NCBI GenBank assembly: GCA_937975235.1
Contig: CALJUZ010000131.1
Coordinates: 1 to 64,000, forward strand
Length of the DNA stretch: 64,000 nt
Reading direction: 5' to 3'
Origin: CALJUZ01 sp003387805
GTDB taxonomy: Bacteria > Bacillota > Limnochordia > Limnochordales > ZCTH02-B6
The notes beneath the pieces are model-generated. The model did no database searches. It was not told where the DNA came from and worked only from the letters and a program-made list of their open reading frames with translations. Shown piece after piece: positions 35,220 to 43,843 of the stretch. Every line of letters starts with the position of its first letter. Within the stretch, counting starts at the first letter, position 1. The translations under genes were made by a program, and so were the position numbers.

Positions 35220-36713
35220 TCAGCTGGTCCCTTTATCTCCGCCCGGGCCGTCCGCGGGCGGGCTTTCGTCCGCGCCGGCGCCGGGCGCGCCCGCGCGGCC
35301 GGCGGCCGTTTTCTCCGCCTCGGCCCGCTGCCGCCGCCGCACCGCCCAGCCTTCGATGTTGCGCTGCTCGGCCCGCTCGATGGCCAGCGCGTCCGCCGGC
35401 ACGTCTTTGGCGATGCTGGAGCCGGCGCCGGTAAACGCGCCCTTGCCGATGCGCACCGGCGCGATGAGATTGGTGTTGCTGCCGATGCGGGCGCCGTCCT
35501 CGATGACGGTCTCGTATTTGTTGAACCCGTCCCAGTTGCACGTGATGGTGCCGGCGCCGAGGTTGACGTCGCGGCCCAGGACCGCGTCGCCCACGTACGA
35601 CAGGTGGGGCACCTTGCTTTCGGGGCCGATGCGAGACTTCTTGACTTCGACGAACGAGCCGACGCGAGCCCGCTCCTCCATGACGGTGCCGGGCCGCAAG
35701 TACGCGTACGGGCCCACGGCGCACCCCGGGCCGATGCGGCTTCCTTTGACGACGGCCCGCTCCACCGCCGCGCCCCGCTCGACGACGCTGTCGGCGATGT
35801 CCGCGTGGGGCCCGATGCGGCAGTCTTCCTCGATGCGCGTGTTTCCGCGGATGAACGTAAACGGCAGCACGGTGACGTCCGGCGCCAGGGAGACGTCGGC
35901 GTCGATGTACACCGTGTCCGGGTCGACGATGGTGACGCCTTGCAGCATCCAATGCTCGACGATGCGGCGGCGGTACACGGCCTCGGCCCGGGCCAGCTCG
36001 ACGCGGGTGTTGACGCCGAGAATTTCGTCGGCGTCCGGGGCGATCACGGCCTGCACGAAGCCCCCGCCTTGGGCCAGTACGTGCACCGCGTCGGGCAGGT
36101 AGTACTCGCCCTGCGCGTTGTCGGGCCGCACGGCCCGCAGCGCTTCAAACAGGCGGCCGCCGTCGAAGCAGTAGGTGCCGCTGTTGACCTCGCGGATGGC
36201 CCGCTCCTCGGGGGACGCGTCGGCGTGCTCGACGATCCGGATCAGGCGCCCAGGCTCCGCGGCCGCAGGGGCCTGGGCCCGCACGACGCGGCCGTAGCCC
36301 GTCGGATCGTCGACCATCGCGCTCAGAACGGTGGCCGCGGCGCCGCGCGCCACGTGGGTTTCCACCAGCTGGGCCACGGTTTCCGGGCGCAGCAAGGGCA
36401 CGTCGCCGCACGTGACGACCACGGGGCCGCCGTGGCCCGCCAGCAGCGGCTCGGCCTGCATGACCGCGTGGCCCGTGCCCAGCTGCTCCTCCTGGACGGC
36501 GAACTCCACGTTCATGTCCCCAAGGGCCGCGCGCACGCCGTCCGCGCCGTGGCCGACGACGACGACGATTCTCTGGATGCCCGCGCCCCGCAGCGCCTCC
36601 ACCACGTGCCGCACCATGGGGCGGCCCGCGACCTCGTGCAGCACTTTCGGGCGCTTGGACTTCATACGCGTGCCTTGGCCGGCGGCCAAGACCAGCGCCG
36701 CAGGCGTTGTCAT
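35220..36713 (-). CDS. glmU: Bifunctional UDP-GlcNAc pyrophosphorylase / GlcN-1-P acetyltransferase GlmU
   Basis: Supplies UDP-GlcNAc for the cell wall. N-terminal Rossmann domain: LAAGQGTRMKSKRPKVLHEV, QLGTGHAV, GDVPLL, YGRVVRA, EVNSGTYCF. C-terminal left-handed beta helix with hexapeptide repeats from about residue 255 and the acetyltransferase residues around SYVGDAVLGRDVNLGAG and CNWDGFNKYETVIED. The 497-residue product is longer than usual by a disordered Ala/Gly/Pro/Glu-rich tail of about 35 residues. ATG at 36713 with GAGGGTG upstream. Confidence 0.96.
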   Translation of the reverse strand: MTTPAALVLAAGQGTRMKSKRPKVLHEVAGRPMVRHVVEALRGAGIQRIVVVVGHGADGVRAALGDMNVEFAVQEEQLGTGHAVMQAEPLLAGHGGPVVVTCGDVPLLRPETVAQLVETHVARGAAATVLSAMVDDPTGYGRVVRAQAPAAAEPGRLIRIVEHADASPEERAIREVNSGTYCFDGGRLFEALRAVRPDNAQGEYYLPDAVHVLAQGGGFVQAVIAPDADEILGVNTRVELARAEAVYRRRIVEHWMLQGVTIVDPDTVYIDADVSLAPDVTVLPFTFIRGNTRIEEDCRIGPHADIADSVVERGAAVERAVVKGSRIGPGCAVGPYAYLRPGTVMEERARVGSFVEVKKSRIGPESKVPHLSYVGDAVLGRDVNLGAGTITCNWDGFNKYETVIEDGARIGSNTNLIAPVRIGKGAFTGAGSSIAKDVPADALAIERAEQRNIEGWAVRRRQRAEAEKTAAGRAGAPGAGADESPPADGPGGDKGTS

Positions 36714-36787
36714 GGGCTTTGCACCCTCACACGGGGAAAAGTTTGTGCCTTGTTTCACCTTCGGCGCCGCGACGGGCATTCCTGCGT

Positions 36788-37402
36788 CTACAGCTGCAAC
36801 AAACCGATCAAGATGAGGATGGCGCCGGGCGCGTAGGATCCTTTGCCGCCCAGCCACCCGGCCCCCCAGCGGCGGCCCAGGTGCAGGCCCACCCACGTCA
36901 AGAGCACCTGGGCCGCCGCCACCAGCGCCACGGCGTAGGCGCCGAAGCCGATGAACGCCGCGCCCAGGCCCGCGGCCAGCGCGTCCAGACCCAGGGCCAC
37001 GCCCAGCACTACCGCTTCGCCCGCGTCGATGGCGCCCGAGCCGTCCACGTCGGCGCGGCCCGGCTCTTTGAGCACCTGAATGACGATGCCCGGACCCGGC
37101 AGGCGGATGCAAAGGAGCGTGGCCGCCTCGTCGCGGCTCTCGGCCCAGCCTTTGGCCATGTTCCATGCGCCCAGCGCCACGAACACGGCCGCGCCCGCGA
37201 CGTTCGGGGCGCGCCAGACGCCCGCGCCGGCCAGCGCCGCCCCGGCCGTCATCGCGGCGGCGAAACACGCCGCGCTGCACACGCCGATGACCAGAAGCGA
37301 CCGCGCGGGCACCTGAATGCGCCGCAGGCCGTAGGCCGCGCCGACGGCCAGGCCGTCGGCGCCCAGCGCCAGCGCCACTGCGGCGGCGGACCAAATTTCC
37401 AT
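36788..37402 (-). CDS. ytaF: Sporulation membrane protein YtaF (MntP-like)
   Basis: Polytopic protein of the MntP/YtaF family. The 204 residues have about six TMs, with the family's two acidic signatures: LALGADGLAVGAAYGLRR near the N-terminus and the mirror motif LGVALGLDALAAGLGAAF after the central loop. The loop carries LKEPGRADVDGSGAID, an EF-hand-like Asp cluster typical of YtaF. YtaF is linked to sporulation in Bacilli; metal-transport activity is only inferred. It lies 74 bp from glmU with no promoter visible in between. Confidence 0.85.
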   Translation of the reverse strand: MEIWSAAAVALALGADGLAVGAAYGLRRIQVPARSLLVIGVCSAACFAAAMTAGAALAGAGVWRAPNVAGAAVFVALGAWNMAKGWAESRDEAATLLCIRLPGPGIVIQVLKEPGRADVDGSGAIDAGEAVVLGVALGLDALAAGLGAAFIGFGAYAVALVAAAQVLLTWVGLHLGRRWGAGWLGGKGSYAPGAILILIGLLQL

Positions 37403-37516
37403 GGGCGGCCCCCTCAGCCGTCAATCCGTCCCAAGCTATGAGCCAGACTATGAGGGGAGCCGGGATGTTGACCGCCGCGCGGCGCGAAGGCCGTCGCGCT
37501 CGCCGGGGCGGCGCGT

Positions 37517-37546
37517 TTGACACGATCCCCGCGTACACGGTATAAT
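37517..37546 (+). promoter_or_regulatory. Consensus promoter of tRNA-Gln
   Basis: TTGACA (37517-37522) and TATAAT (37541-37546) with an 18-bp spacer, 43 bp before the tRNA. Confidence 0.9.
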
Positions 37547-37588
37547 TTTTGTGCGTGGGCCGGCGAATTCGCTGGCTATTGTTTTCTT

Positions 37589-37662
37589 TGGGGCGTGGGG
37601 TAAGGGCAGCCCGCGAGACTTTGGATCTCGTTGTCTAGGTTCGAATCCTAGCGCCCCAGCCA
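37589..37662 (+). tRNA. tRNA-Gln (anticodon UUG)
   Basis: A 74-base cloverleaf with encoded CCA: acceptor TGGGGCG / CGCCCCA, anticodon loop CTTTGGA, T-loop GGTTCGAATCC. Single gene with its own promoter and terminator. Confidence 0.94.
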
Positions 37663-37663
37663 G

Positions 37664-37692
37664 AAGCCGCTGCAGAGCGGCTTTTTCCTTTT
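37664..37692 (+). terminator. Terminator of tRNA-Gln
   Basis: An 8-bp stem AAGCCGCT / AGCGGCTT with a 4-base loop, followed by TTTCCTTTT. Confidence 0.9.
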
Positions 37693-37722
37693 GGGGCGCC
37701 CGGCCGCCCGCATGGCGGCCAC

Positions 37723-37751
37723 GGGGCGCCGGCGGCCGCGGCCGGCGCCCC
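37723..37751 (-). terminator. Strong hairpin after purR (possible terminator)
   Basis: An 11-bp GC stem (GGGGCGCCGGC / GCCGGCGCCCC) just beyond the purR stop; no U-tract follows, so termination is uncertain. Confidence 0.4.
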
Positions 37752-37753
37752 GC

Positions 37754-38569
37754 TCATACGCCGGCCAGCCAGGCGCTGGGCCGGACCACCACTTCCCTGG
37801 GCCGCTCGCGCACCGCCTCCAGCACCACCAGCGACGTGTAGTCGTCCACCAGCTTTTCCTCCGGCGCAGCCGTTTCGATGAGGACGCCGATGCCGGCCAC
37901 TTCCGCGTCGAACTCGCCCATCAAGTCCACCAGGCCCCGGGCGGTGCCGCCGGCTTTCATGAAGTCGTCGATGATGAGCACCCGGGAGCCCGCCGGGACG
38001 GCCCGGCGCGACAGCGACATGGTCTCAATCCGCTGCGCGGAGCCCGAGACGTAGTTCATCGTCACCACGGTGCCGTCGCCCAGGCGGCTGCTGCGGCGCA
38101 CGATGGCCAGCGGCACGTTCAGCGCCCGGGCGGTCATCATGGCGATGGGGATGCCGCGGGTCTCCACCGTCACCACCACGTCCGGCTCCCGGTCGTAAAA
38201 GCGCGTCGCGAACAGCTCGCCGATTTGCGCCAAAAGCTGCGGCGCCGCCACGATGTCGTTCACGTACAGAAAGCCGCCGGGCAGGATGCGCTCCGGGTCG
38301 GACAGCGCCTCCACCAGGCCGCCCACCACCGCGCGCATTTGGGCGCCCGACAACAGCGGCGCGTAGCGCACGCCGCCCGCGGCGCCGGCGATGGTCTCCA
38401 CCCGGCCCAGCTCCAGCCGGGCGAAGGTCTCCCGGATGATGGCGATGTCTTCGCTGAGGGTGGACTTGGCCGCGCCCAGCAGCTCGCTCAAATGGGTCAG
38501 TGTAATGGTCTGGTACGGGCGGTCTACGAGCAGTTTCGTCACCGCCGCGATGCGTGCGCTCCTTCGCAA
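37754..38569 (-). CDS. purR: Pur operon repressor PurR
   Basis: PRPP-responsive repressor of purine genes, Bacillus type. The 271 residues have a winged helix (LLVDRPYQTITLTHLSELLG, AKSTLSEDIAIIRETFARLE), the GRVETIAGAAGGVRYAP junction, and a phosphoribosyltransferase domain with LPGGFLYVNDI, the EPDVVVTVETRGIPIA region and the PRPP loop VLIIDDFMKAGGTARG. The TTG at 38569 is chosen because GGAGGGAGG lies nine bases upstream and LRRSAR aligns with the B. subtilis start; the longer upstream frame is not needed. Confidence 0.94.
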   Translation of the reverse strand: MRRSARIAAVTKLLVDRPYQTITLTHLSELLGAAKSTLSEDIAIIRETFARLELGRVETIAGAAGGVRYAPLLSGAQMRAVVGGLVEALSDPERILPGGFLYVNDIVAAPQLLAQIGELFATRFYDREPDVVVTVETRGIPIAMMTARALNVPLAIVRRSSRLGDGTVVTMNYVSGSAQRIETMSLSRRAVPAGSRVLIIDDFMKAGGTARGLVDLMGEFDAEVAGIGVLIETAAPEEKLVDDYTSLVVLEAVRERPREVVVRPSAWLAGV

Positions 38570-38651
38570 CGCCCGCGACCTCCCTCCGTTGCCTTCCGGG
38601 CGCATCCGGGAAGGCCGGTGCCGCCGGAACGCCTCGGTTTCGGCCGGGGCG

Positions 38652-39467
38652 TCAGCGGCCGCCCAGCTCCGCCGCGGCGATGGCCAGGTCGCCGGGCTTG
38701 TCCACGTCAAACCCGACCTCCGCGTGGGGCACCTCGATGACGGCGCCGTGGATGCCCAGCTTCTCCCGCACGATGCGCTCGATGTCCCCGGCCGAAAGCC
38801 GCCGGAGCAAGAAGTTGACGATGAAGCCGAGCCCGAGAATCCGGGCCATGCCGAGAGGGTCTTTGCGCAGCGCCACCACCCGGTCGAACAGGTAGCGGCG
38901 TTCGAGGACCATGTCCGGGTTGAGCAGCACGAAGTTGCCGCCGGTGAACTGCCCGTCCCGCAGGCCGACGTACGTGCGGCGCACGCCCGGGAAACGGGCT
39001 TCGCTGGTCTCCCGCCGGACCATGGGGTAGTACGCGTCCGGTTCCGGCGCGTCCGGGGGCGCGGACGCCCGCCGCTCCCGGCACCGCTGCAGGAACAGCT
39101 CCAGCGCTTCCACGGTGACCAGCGGAATGTCCGACGTCACCACCAGCAGGTGGCCCGTGTGGCCGGCGGCTTGCAGCGCCCGGGCGCCCCGCTCCAGGTT
39201 GTCCAGCATGGCGCCGCCGGGTTCAATCAACAGTTCGTCCTGCCGCACGTGGCCCCGCAGCCCCGCGGGCCCGACGACGCCCACGGCGCCCACCGACGGC
39301 GCGGCCCGCAGCACGTCCAGCACGTATTCGATCATCGGCCGCCCGCCGATGCGGATCAGCGCTTCGTACGGCGCGTCGTCCGCTTCCTTGAGGGGGCCGT
39401 CGTTGGGCGCGCCGGCCATCACCAGCGCCGCCACGGGGGAATAGACTCGTCCTTCGCTGCTCGTCAC
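38652..39467 (-). CDS. MobA-like NTP transferase domain protein
   Basis: A nucleotidyltransferase-fold (GT-A/MobA) protein, 271 residues, of unknown substrate, often linked to ispE in spore-forming Bacillota. The N-terminal PAALVMAG-type loop (VAALVMAGAPNDGPLKEADD) and GGRPMIEYVLDVL are visible, with the acidic VVTSDIPLVT metal motif in the middle, and VRRTYVGLRDGQFTGGN. The C-terminal 90 residues (VALRKDPLGMARILGLGFIV) are helical, as in related proteins. GTG overlaps the ispE stop by 4 bp; it lies between ispE and purR. Confidence 0.82.
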   Translation of the reverse strand: MTSSEGRVYSPVAALVMAGAPNDGPLKEADDAPYEALIRIGGRPMIEYVLDVLRAAPSVGAVGVVGPAGLRGHVRQDELLIEPGGAMLDNLERGARALQAAGHTGHLLVVTSDIPLVTVEALELFLQRCRERRASAPPDAPEPDAYYPMVRRETSEARFPGVRRTYVGLRDGQFTGGNFVLLNPDMVLERRYLFDRVVALRKDPLGMARILGLGFIVNFLLRRLSAGDIERIVREKLGIHGAVIEVPHAEVGFDVDKPGDLAIAAAELGGR

Positions 39468-40426
39468 GGGCGCCGCCCCTTTTCCAAAATGCGGTGACCC
39501 CGGCCGATGAAGCGGCACGCCGCGACGAACAGACCGGGCCGGCGCAGGCGCCGGGCCAAGTCCGCCGCGTGGTCCTCGTCCTCGGCCAGACCGAACACGC
39601 TGGGGCCGCTGCCGCACATGACCGCGCCCAGCGCTCCGGCCGCCGCCATTTGCCGCCGCAGCTGGCCCACCTCGGGATACAGGCGGGTGGTGACGGGCTC
39701 CAGCGCGTTGTGCAGCAGCGACGCGACTTCGCGGGCGTCGCCGCGGCGCAGCGCGGCCGTCATCGCGTCGGTGCGCCGCCGGGCCCGCTCCTCCGCCTCG
39801 CCGTCGTCCGCCGGCCTCGGCTGCGTGGCGCGCCACTGGTCGTACATTCTGTACACCAGCGCGGTGGACACGGGAAAATCGGGCGTGGCCACCACGCCGG
39901 CCAGGGGCGGCGCGTCGGGCAGCGGCGTCAGCCGCTCGCCGATGCCGCGCGCCACGGCGGTGCCGCCCAGCAGGCAAAAGGGCACGTCCGCGCCCAGGCG
40001 CACGCCGATGTCGGCCAGCCGCCCGATGTCCAGCCCCAGCGCCCACAGCTCGTTGGCACCCACCAGGGCCGCCGCGGCGTTGGCGCTGCCGCCGCCGAGG
40101 CCCGCCGCCACGGGAATGTGCTTGTCGATTTGGATCGCTAGATCCGGCATGGCCTCCGGCGCGCGCCCCGCCTCCAGCATGGCCTCCCGCAGCGCGCGGA
40201 CGGCCCGCCGGGCCAGATTGGATTCGTCGGTGGGCACGGCCGCGGCGTTGACGCCGTTGCCGTTGAGAACGACGCGGGCGTCATCGCCACCCAGCGGCGT
40301 CAGCGTCACGAAGTCGCTCAGGTCGATGGATTGCATGACGCTTTCCAGCAGATGGTAGCCGTCGGCGCGGCGCCCGACGACGTCCAGCGTCAAGTTGATT
40401 TTGGCCGGTGAACGGACGATGAGCAA
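39464..40426 (-). CDS. ispE: 4-(cytidine-5'-diphospho)-2-C-methyl-D-erythritol kinase IspE
   Basis: Phosphorylates CDP-ME in the MEP isoprenoid pathway. GHMP-kinase motifs: the N-terminal RSPAKINLTLDVVGRRADGY (active-site Lys), the phosphate loop PVAAGLGGGSANAAAAL, the catalytic-Asp helix GADVPFCLLGG, and MCGSGPSVFGL. The 320 residues are slightly longer than usual because of a charged insertion (PADDGEAEERARRRTD). TTG start with GGGAGCC upstream. Its place in the yab-purR row is conserved. Confidence 0.95.
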   Translation of the reverse strand: MLIVRSPAKINLTLDVVGRRADGYHLLESVMQSIDLSDFVTLTPLGGDDARVVLNGNGVNAAAVPTDESNLARRAVRALREAMLEAGRAPEAMPDLAIQIDKHIPVAAGLGGGSANAAAALVGANELWALGLDIGRLADIGVRLGADVPFCLLGGTAVARGIGERLTPLPDAPPLAGVVATPDFPVSTALVYRMYDQWRATQPRPADDGEAEERARRRTDAMTAALRRGDAREVASLLHNALEPVTTRLYPEVGQLRRQMAAAGALGAVMCGSGPSVFGLAEDEDHAADLARRLRRPGLFVAACRFIGRGHRILEKGRRP

Positions 40427-40436
40427 GGCCGGCTCC

Positions 40437-41627
40437 CTACTGTCCGCCGGAGAACGCGTCGCGGATCCAGCGCCACGTCCGGACGAAGAAGTTGGCCCGC
40501 CCCACGTCGGCCGCCGCCAGCGCCGGCACCCGGGCCAGTTCCTGATCGCCCAGGTAGGCCACCACCTCGCCCACCACCTCGTTGACGGCGATGGGCGCCT
40601 TCAGGTCCGCCCTGGGCACCACCCGGTACCGCACCGCGTCCGCGTCGAAGCGGTGCACGAACACCCGCAAGTCGGCCCCGGCCCGCACGGGCACGTCCTC
40701 CCGGGCCGCATCGGGCACGGGCACCGTGCCCGCGGACTGGCCCTGCGGCAGCACCGTGTGCCAGCGGAAATTGTCGAAGCCGTAGTCCATGAGCCGGACG
40801 GTCTGCGCGGCCCGGGCCTGCTCGCTGTCGGTGCGCAGCACCACCGAGATGAGCCGGATGCCGTTGCGCTCCGCGGTGGCCACCAGGTTGTAGCCGGCGT
40901 TGTTGGTCCAGCCCGTCTTCAGGCCGTCGGCGCCTTCGTAGGCCCGCAGGAACGGCCGGTTGGTGTTGATCAGGTCAAACGCGGGCCGGGTGGCCGTGGG
41001 CTGACGGAGCCGGTAGGAGTCCATGGACGTCAGTTCCAGCACTTCCGGATACTTCGTGATCAGCTCCCGGGTCAGAATGGCCATGTCGCGCGCCGTCGTC
41101 TGGTTCGGCGGCTGCCCCTCCGGCGCGGGCAGGCCGTCGCTGTTGACGAAGCGCGTGTTGGTCATGCCCAGCTGCTGCGCCCGCAGGTTCATGGCCTCGA
41201 CGAAGGCCGCTTCACTGGCCGCCAGATGCTCCGCCACGGCCACCGTCGCGTCGTTGGCCGAATGAATCGCGATGGCCAGCATCATCTCCCGCAGCGTGAA
41301 CGACTCGCCCGCCGCCAGCAGCGCGCTGGAGCCGCCGATGCTGGCCGCGTACGGGCTGACGATGACCCGGTCGTTCCACGACGCGATGCCGCGGTCCACG
41401 GCTTCGTACGTCAGCAGCATGACCATAATCTTGGCCAGGCTGGCCGGCTCGGTAATCATGTCGGGATTTTTCGCCCACAAAATCTGCCCGGTGCCCGCCT
41501 CCATCAGCAGCGCGGACTCCGCGGGAATGTCGAACTGCAAAACGCCCTGGGCCGATGCCGCGGCCGGCCCCAGGAAAAGCATGGACAATATCAGCAAGAC
41601 AACAGCCACAGTACTGCGCCTGCGCAC
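40437..41627 (-). CDS. dacF: D-alanyl-D-alanine carboxypeptidase (DacF/DacB type)
   Basis: PBP5-family DD-carboxypeptidase, 396 residues, trimming pentapeptide stems. A signal peptide (VAVVLLILSMLFLGPAAASA) precedes the transpeptidase fold with the three active motifs: SLAK in EPASLAKIM, SAN in IHSANDATVAV and KTG in GLKTGWTN. A C-terminal beta domain and an amphipathic end (FFVRTWRWIRDAF) likely anchor it to the membrane. GTG at 41627 follows GGAGGCGTCATC. It diverges from the LD-transpeptidase gene. DacF-type enzymes can act in spore cortex control, but the sequence does not prove it. Confidence 0.93.
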   Translation of the reverse strand: MRRRSTVAVVLLILSMLFLGPAAASAQGVLQFDIPAESALLMEAGTGQILWAKNPDMITEPASLAKIMVMLLTYEAVDRGIASWNDRVIVSPYAASIGGSSALLAAGESFTLREMMLAIAIHSANDATVAVAEHLAASEAAFVEAMNLRAQQLGMTNTRFVNSDGLPAPEGQPPNQTTARDMAILTRELITKYPEVLELTSMDSYRLRQPTATRPAFDLINTNRPFLRAYEGADGLKTGWTNNAGYNLVATAERNGIRLISVVLRTDSEQARAAQTVRLMDYGFDNFRWHTVLPQGQSAGTVPVPDAAREDVPVRAGADLRVFVHRFDADAVRYRVVPRADLKAPIAVNEVVGEVVAYLGDQELARVPALAAADVGRANFFVRTWRWIRDAFSGGQ

Positions 41628-41866
41628 GATGACGCCTCCGCCTCCGAACGGGCGCCGCACCCGGATGGCGCGCCCGGGTTGATGGTCCCATTTCGCGCCC
41701 GCGAGAATCCCCATGGTTGTTCCGCGCGGGCGGGCGAGATCCTGCTCCGGGAAAATGGAGATTGTTGCCGGTTTTCCCGGCGGCACGAAGCCCTTAGAAA
41801 CATCATACACCAATAGGAGCCCGCGGATCCGCCGTCTTCACACAATTGCGGGAGGGATCGGACTTC

Positions 41867-42577
41867 GTGTGGTTCGACCGCGTCGTCCTGCGCCCCGGCG
41901 CCGCCGGCCCGGCCGTGGCGGAAGCGCGCCGGCGCCTGCGCAAGCTGGGCTTCATCTTCCCGCCCGGCAGCGACGCCCGGCCGTACGACGAGGCGCTGGC
42001 CGCCGCCGTGGCCCGGTTTCAGGCCGCCTGCGGCCTCCGTCCCGACGGCGTGGTGGGCCCGGCCACGTGGCGCCGCCTCCTGGAAGACCGCCTCGGCCCG
42101 GCCGGCCGGTGCCGCGGGGCCGGACCGGAGACGCCGCCTTCGCCCGGGGAAGAGGCCGCGCCGTGGGCGCCGCCGGCCGGAGACGCGGCTTCGCCGTGGG
42201 CGCCGGCCGCCGGGGCCGCGGCCGCGGGCGCGTCCATTCACGTCTCGCTGGCGGAGCGCCGCCTGACCCTGCGCTGGCGGCCTCCGGGCACCGATGAGGC
42301 GGACGCCCGCGAGTTGTCGTTTCCGGTGGCCGTAGGACGGGCCGCCTCGCCCACACCGGCGGGCCGCTACGAGGTCAGCGAGCTGATCCTCCACCCGGGC
42401 CCGCCCCTGGGCACCCGCTGGATTCGCCTGCGGCCCGGCGCCTGCTCCATCCACGGCACGGATGAGCCGTGGACCGTAGGACAAGCGGCCACGCCCGGCT
42501 GCATCCGCATGTACAACAAGGACGTGGAGTTCGTTTTTCACCGCCTCGCGCCCGGGGCCCCGGCCTTGATCGCATAG
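41867..42577 (+). CDS. L,D-transpeptidase (YkuD) with peptidoglycan-binding domain
   Basis: Cross-links peptidoglycan via L,D bonds. The 236 residues have an N-terminal PG_binding_1 domain (RPGAAGPAVAEARRRLRKLG, GLRPDGVVGPATWRRL), an Ala/Pro-rich linker with twin APPAGDAASPWAP-like segments, and the YkuD domain with SIHGTDEPWTVGQAATPGCI; the catalytic Cys is in TPGCIRMYNKD. Unlike many YkuD enzymes, no signal peptide or TM is visible, so export is unclear. GTG at 41867 with GGAGG upstream; a TTG 21 bases earlier is possible. It diverges from dacF. Confidence 0.88.
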   Translation: MWFDRVVLRPGAAGPAVAEARRRLRKLGFIFPPGSDARPYDEALAAAVARFQAACGLRPDGVVGPATWRRLLEDRLGPAGRCRGAGPETPPSPGEEAAPWAPPAGDAASPWAPAAGAAAAGASIHVSLAERRLTLRWRPPGTDEADARELSFPVAVGRAASPTPAGRYEVSELILHPGPPLGTRWIRLRPGACSIHGTDEPWTVGQAATPGCIRMYNKDVEFVFHRLAPGAPALIA

Positions 42578-42697
42578 CCGCCCGGCCCGCCCGCGCCGGC
42601 GCCTGCGGCCCTTGCAGGAACCGTCTCGCCCGCCGGGGAAAATTAGATGAAAGCGATTGTATCGAGCGAATCGCCAGGCCGAAGGGGGACGAGCGCA

Positions 42698-43690
42698 ATG
42701 GCCGTAACGATGGGCAAGCTGCGCGGATTGCAGCAGCTGTCGACCGAAGAGGGCATTTTCACCATTCTCGCCTGCGATCAGCGCGGCGCCATGGAACGCA
42801 TGATGAAGGCCGCCGGACGCGCCGTCGACCACGCCTCCGTCGTGCAGATGAAAATCGACATCGTCGCGCCCCTGGCCAAAATGGCCAGCGGCGTTCTCCT
42901 CGATCCGGACTACGCGGCCGCCCACCTCATCGCGGCCGATGCCATGCCCGGGCGCACGGGCTTGGTGGTGTCCCTCGAAGAGACGGGCTACGCGCAGCGC
43001 GACGGCGACCGCCTGACCCGTCTGCTCGAAAACTGGGGCGTCGACAAGATCAAAGCCATGGGCGCGTCGGCGGTGAAGCTGCTGGTCTACTACAACCCCC
43101 GGCGGGAAGCGGCCGCGGAGCATCAACGCCGCATCGTCGAGGAAGTGGCCCGGCAGTGCCAGGCCTACGACATTCCGTTCATGCTGGAGCCGCTGGTTTA
43201 TCCGACGAAAGACGGCGACCAGGAGGCGTTTGTCCGGGAAAAGCCGGACCTGGTGGTGGAAACGGCCCGGCACATGAGCGAGTACGCGGTGGACCTGCTC
43301 AAGATGGAGTTTCCCGTGCACCCTTCCGTGACCGACGAAGGGCAGTGGCGGGAGCAGTGCCGGCGGCTGGACGAGGCGTGCCGCGTGCCGTGGGCCCTGT
43401 TGTCCGCCGGCGTCGGCTTCGAGGAGTACAGCCGGCAGCTGCAGATCGCCTGCGAAGCCGGCGCGTCGGGCTTCGTCGCGGGCCGCGCGATTTGGCGCGA
43501 AGCGGTGGAACTCACCGACGAGACCAAGCGCCGGCAGTTCCTGGACGAAACGATGCCGGGCCGGCTGCAGACGCTCATCGACATCGCGGTGTCCACGGGC
43601 ACGTCGTGGAAAGAACGGCCCTCGCACGCCTACTCCATGGCCGACGTGCCGGAAGACTGGTACGCGCAGTACAAAGGCTTCCAGATCTGA
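42698..43690 (+). CDS. Tagatose 1,6-diphosphate aldolase (LacD-like)
   Basis: Class I aldolase of the LacD/DeoC-barrel group splitting tagatose-1,6-bisphosphate or related sugars. The 330 residues show the start GLQQLSTEEGIFTILACDQR, the catalytic-Lys strand SAVKLLVYYNP, and the C-terminal SAGVGFEEYSRQLQIA phosphate-binding region. ATG at 42698 with GGGGGAC upstream. No other lac or tag genes are nearby, so the physiological substrate is uncertain. A strong terminator follows. Confidence 0.88.
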   Translation: MAVTMGKLRGLQQLSTEEGIFTILACDQRGAMERMMKAAGRAVDHASVVQMKIDIVAPLAKMASGVLLDPDYAAAHLIAADAMPGRTGLVVSLEETGYAQRDGDRLTRLLENWGVDKIKAMGASAVKLLVYYNPRREAAAEHQRRIVEEVARQCQAYDIPFMLEPLVYPTKDGDQEAFVREKPDLVVETARHMSEYAVDLLKMEFPVHPSVTDEGQWREQCRRLDEACRVPWALLSAGVGFEEYSRQLQIACEAGASGFVAGRAIWREAVELTDETKRRQFLDETMPGRLQTLIDIAVSTGTSWKERPSHAYSMADVPEDWYAQYKGFQI

Positions 43691-43725
43691 GAAAGGCGCG
43701 GCGGCCCGAGCGGCGGCCGGACGCC

Positions 43726-43770
43726 AAAAGGTGCTCCGCGGCGCACGCTGGCGCGGAGCACCTTTTGTTG
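43726..43770. terminator. Bidirectional terminator between lacD-like and SPOCS genes
   Basis: A perfect 15-bp stem (43726-43740 with 43752-43766), reading AAAAGGTGCTCC... to ...GGAGCACCTTTT, has T-runs at both ends and serves both convergent genes. Confidence 0.9.
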
Positions 43771-43843
43771 TTTCGCCGGCGGCTGCGTCCGGCGCCCCTC
43801 CGCCCGGCCCCCGGCCGCCGGCGGCCGCCCCGCTCCGCCGCCT

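Noticed and set aside
35220..37538. 772-residue frame reading through glmU
   Set aside because: The frame is merely open upstream; the GlmU start MTTPAALVLAAGQGTR at 36713 has a ribosome site, and the upstream part overlaps ytaF in another frame.
41628..41866. c-di-AMP (ydaO-type) riboswitch between dacF and the LD-transpeptidase gene
   Set aside because: Cell-wall genes are common ydaO targets, and GCCGG/CCGGC hairpins are present, but I could not match the conserved core.
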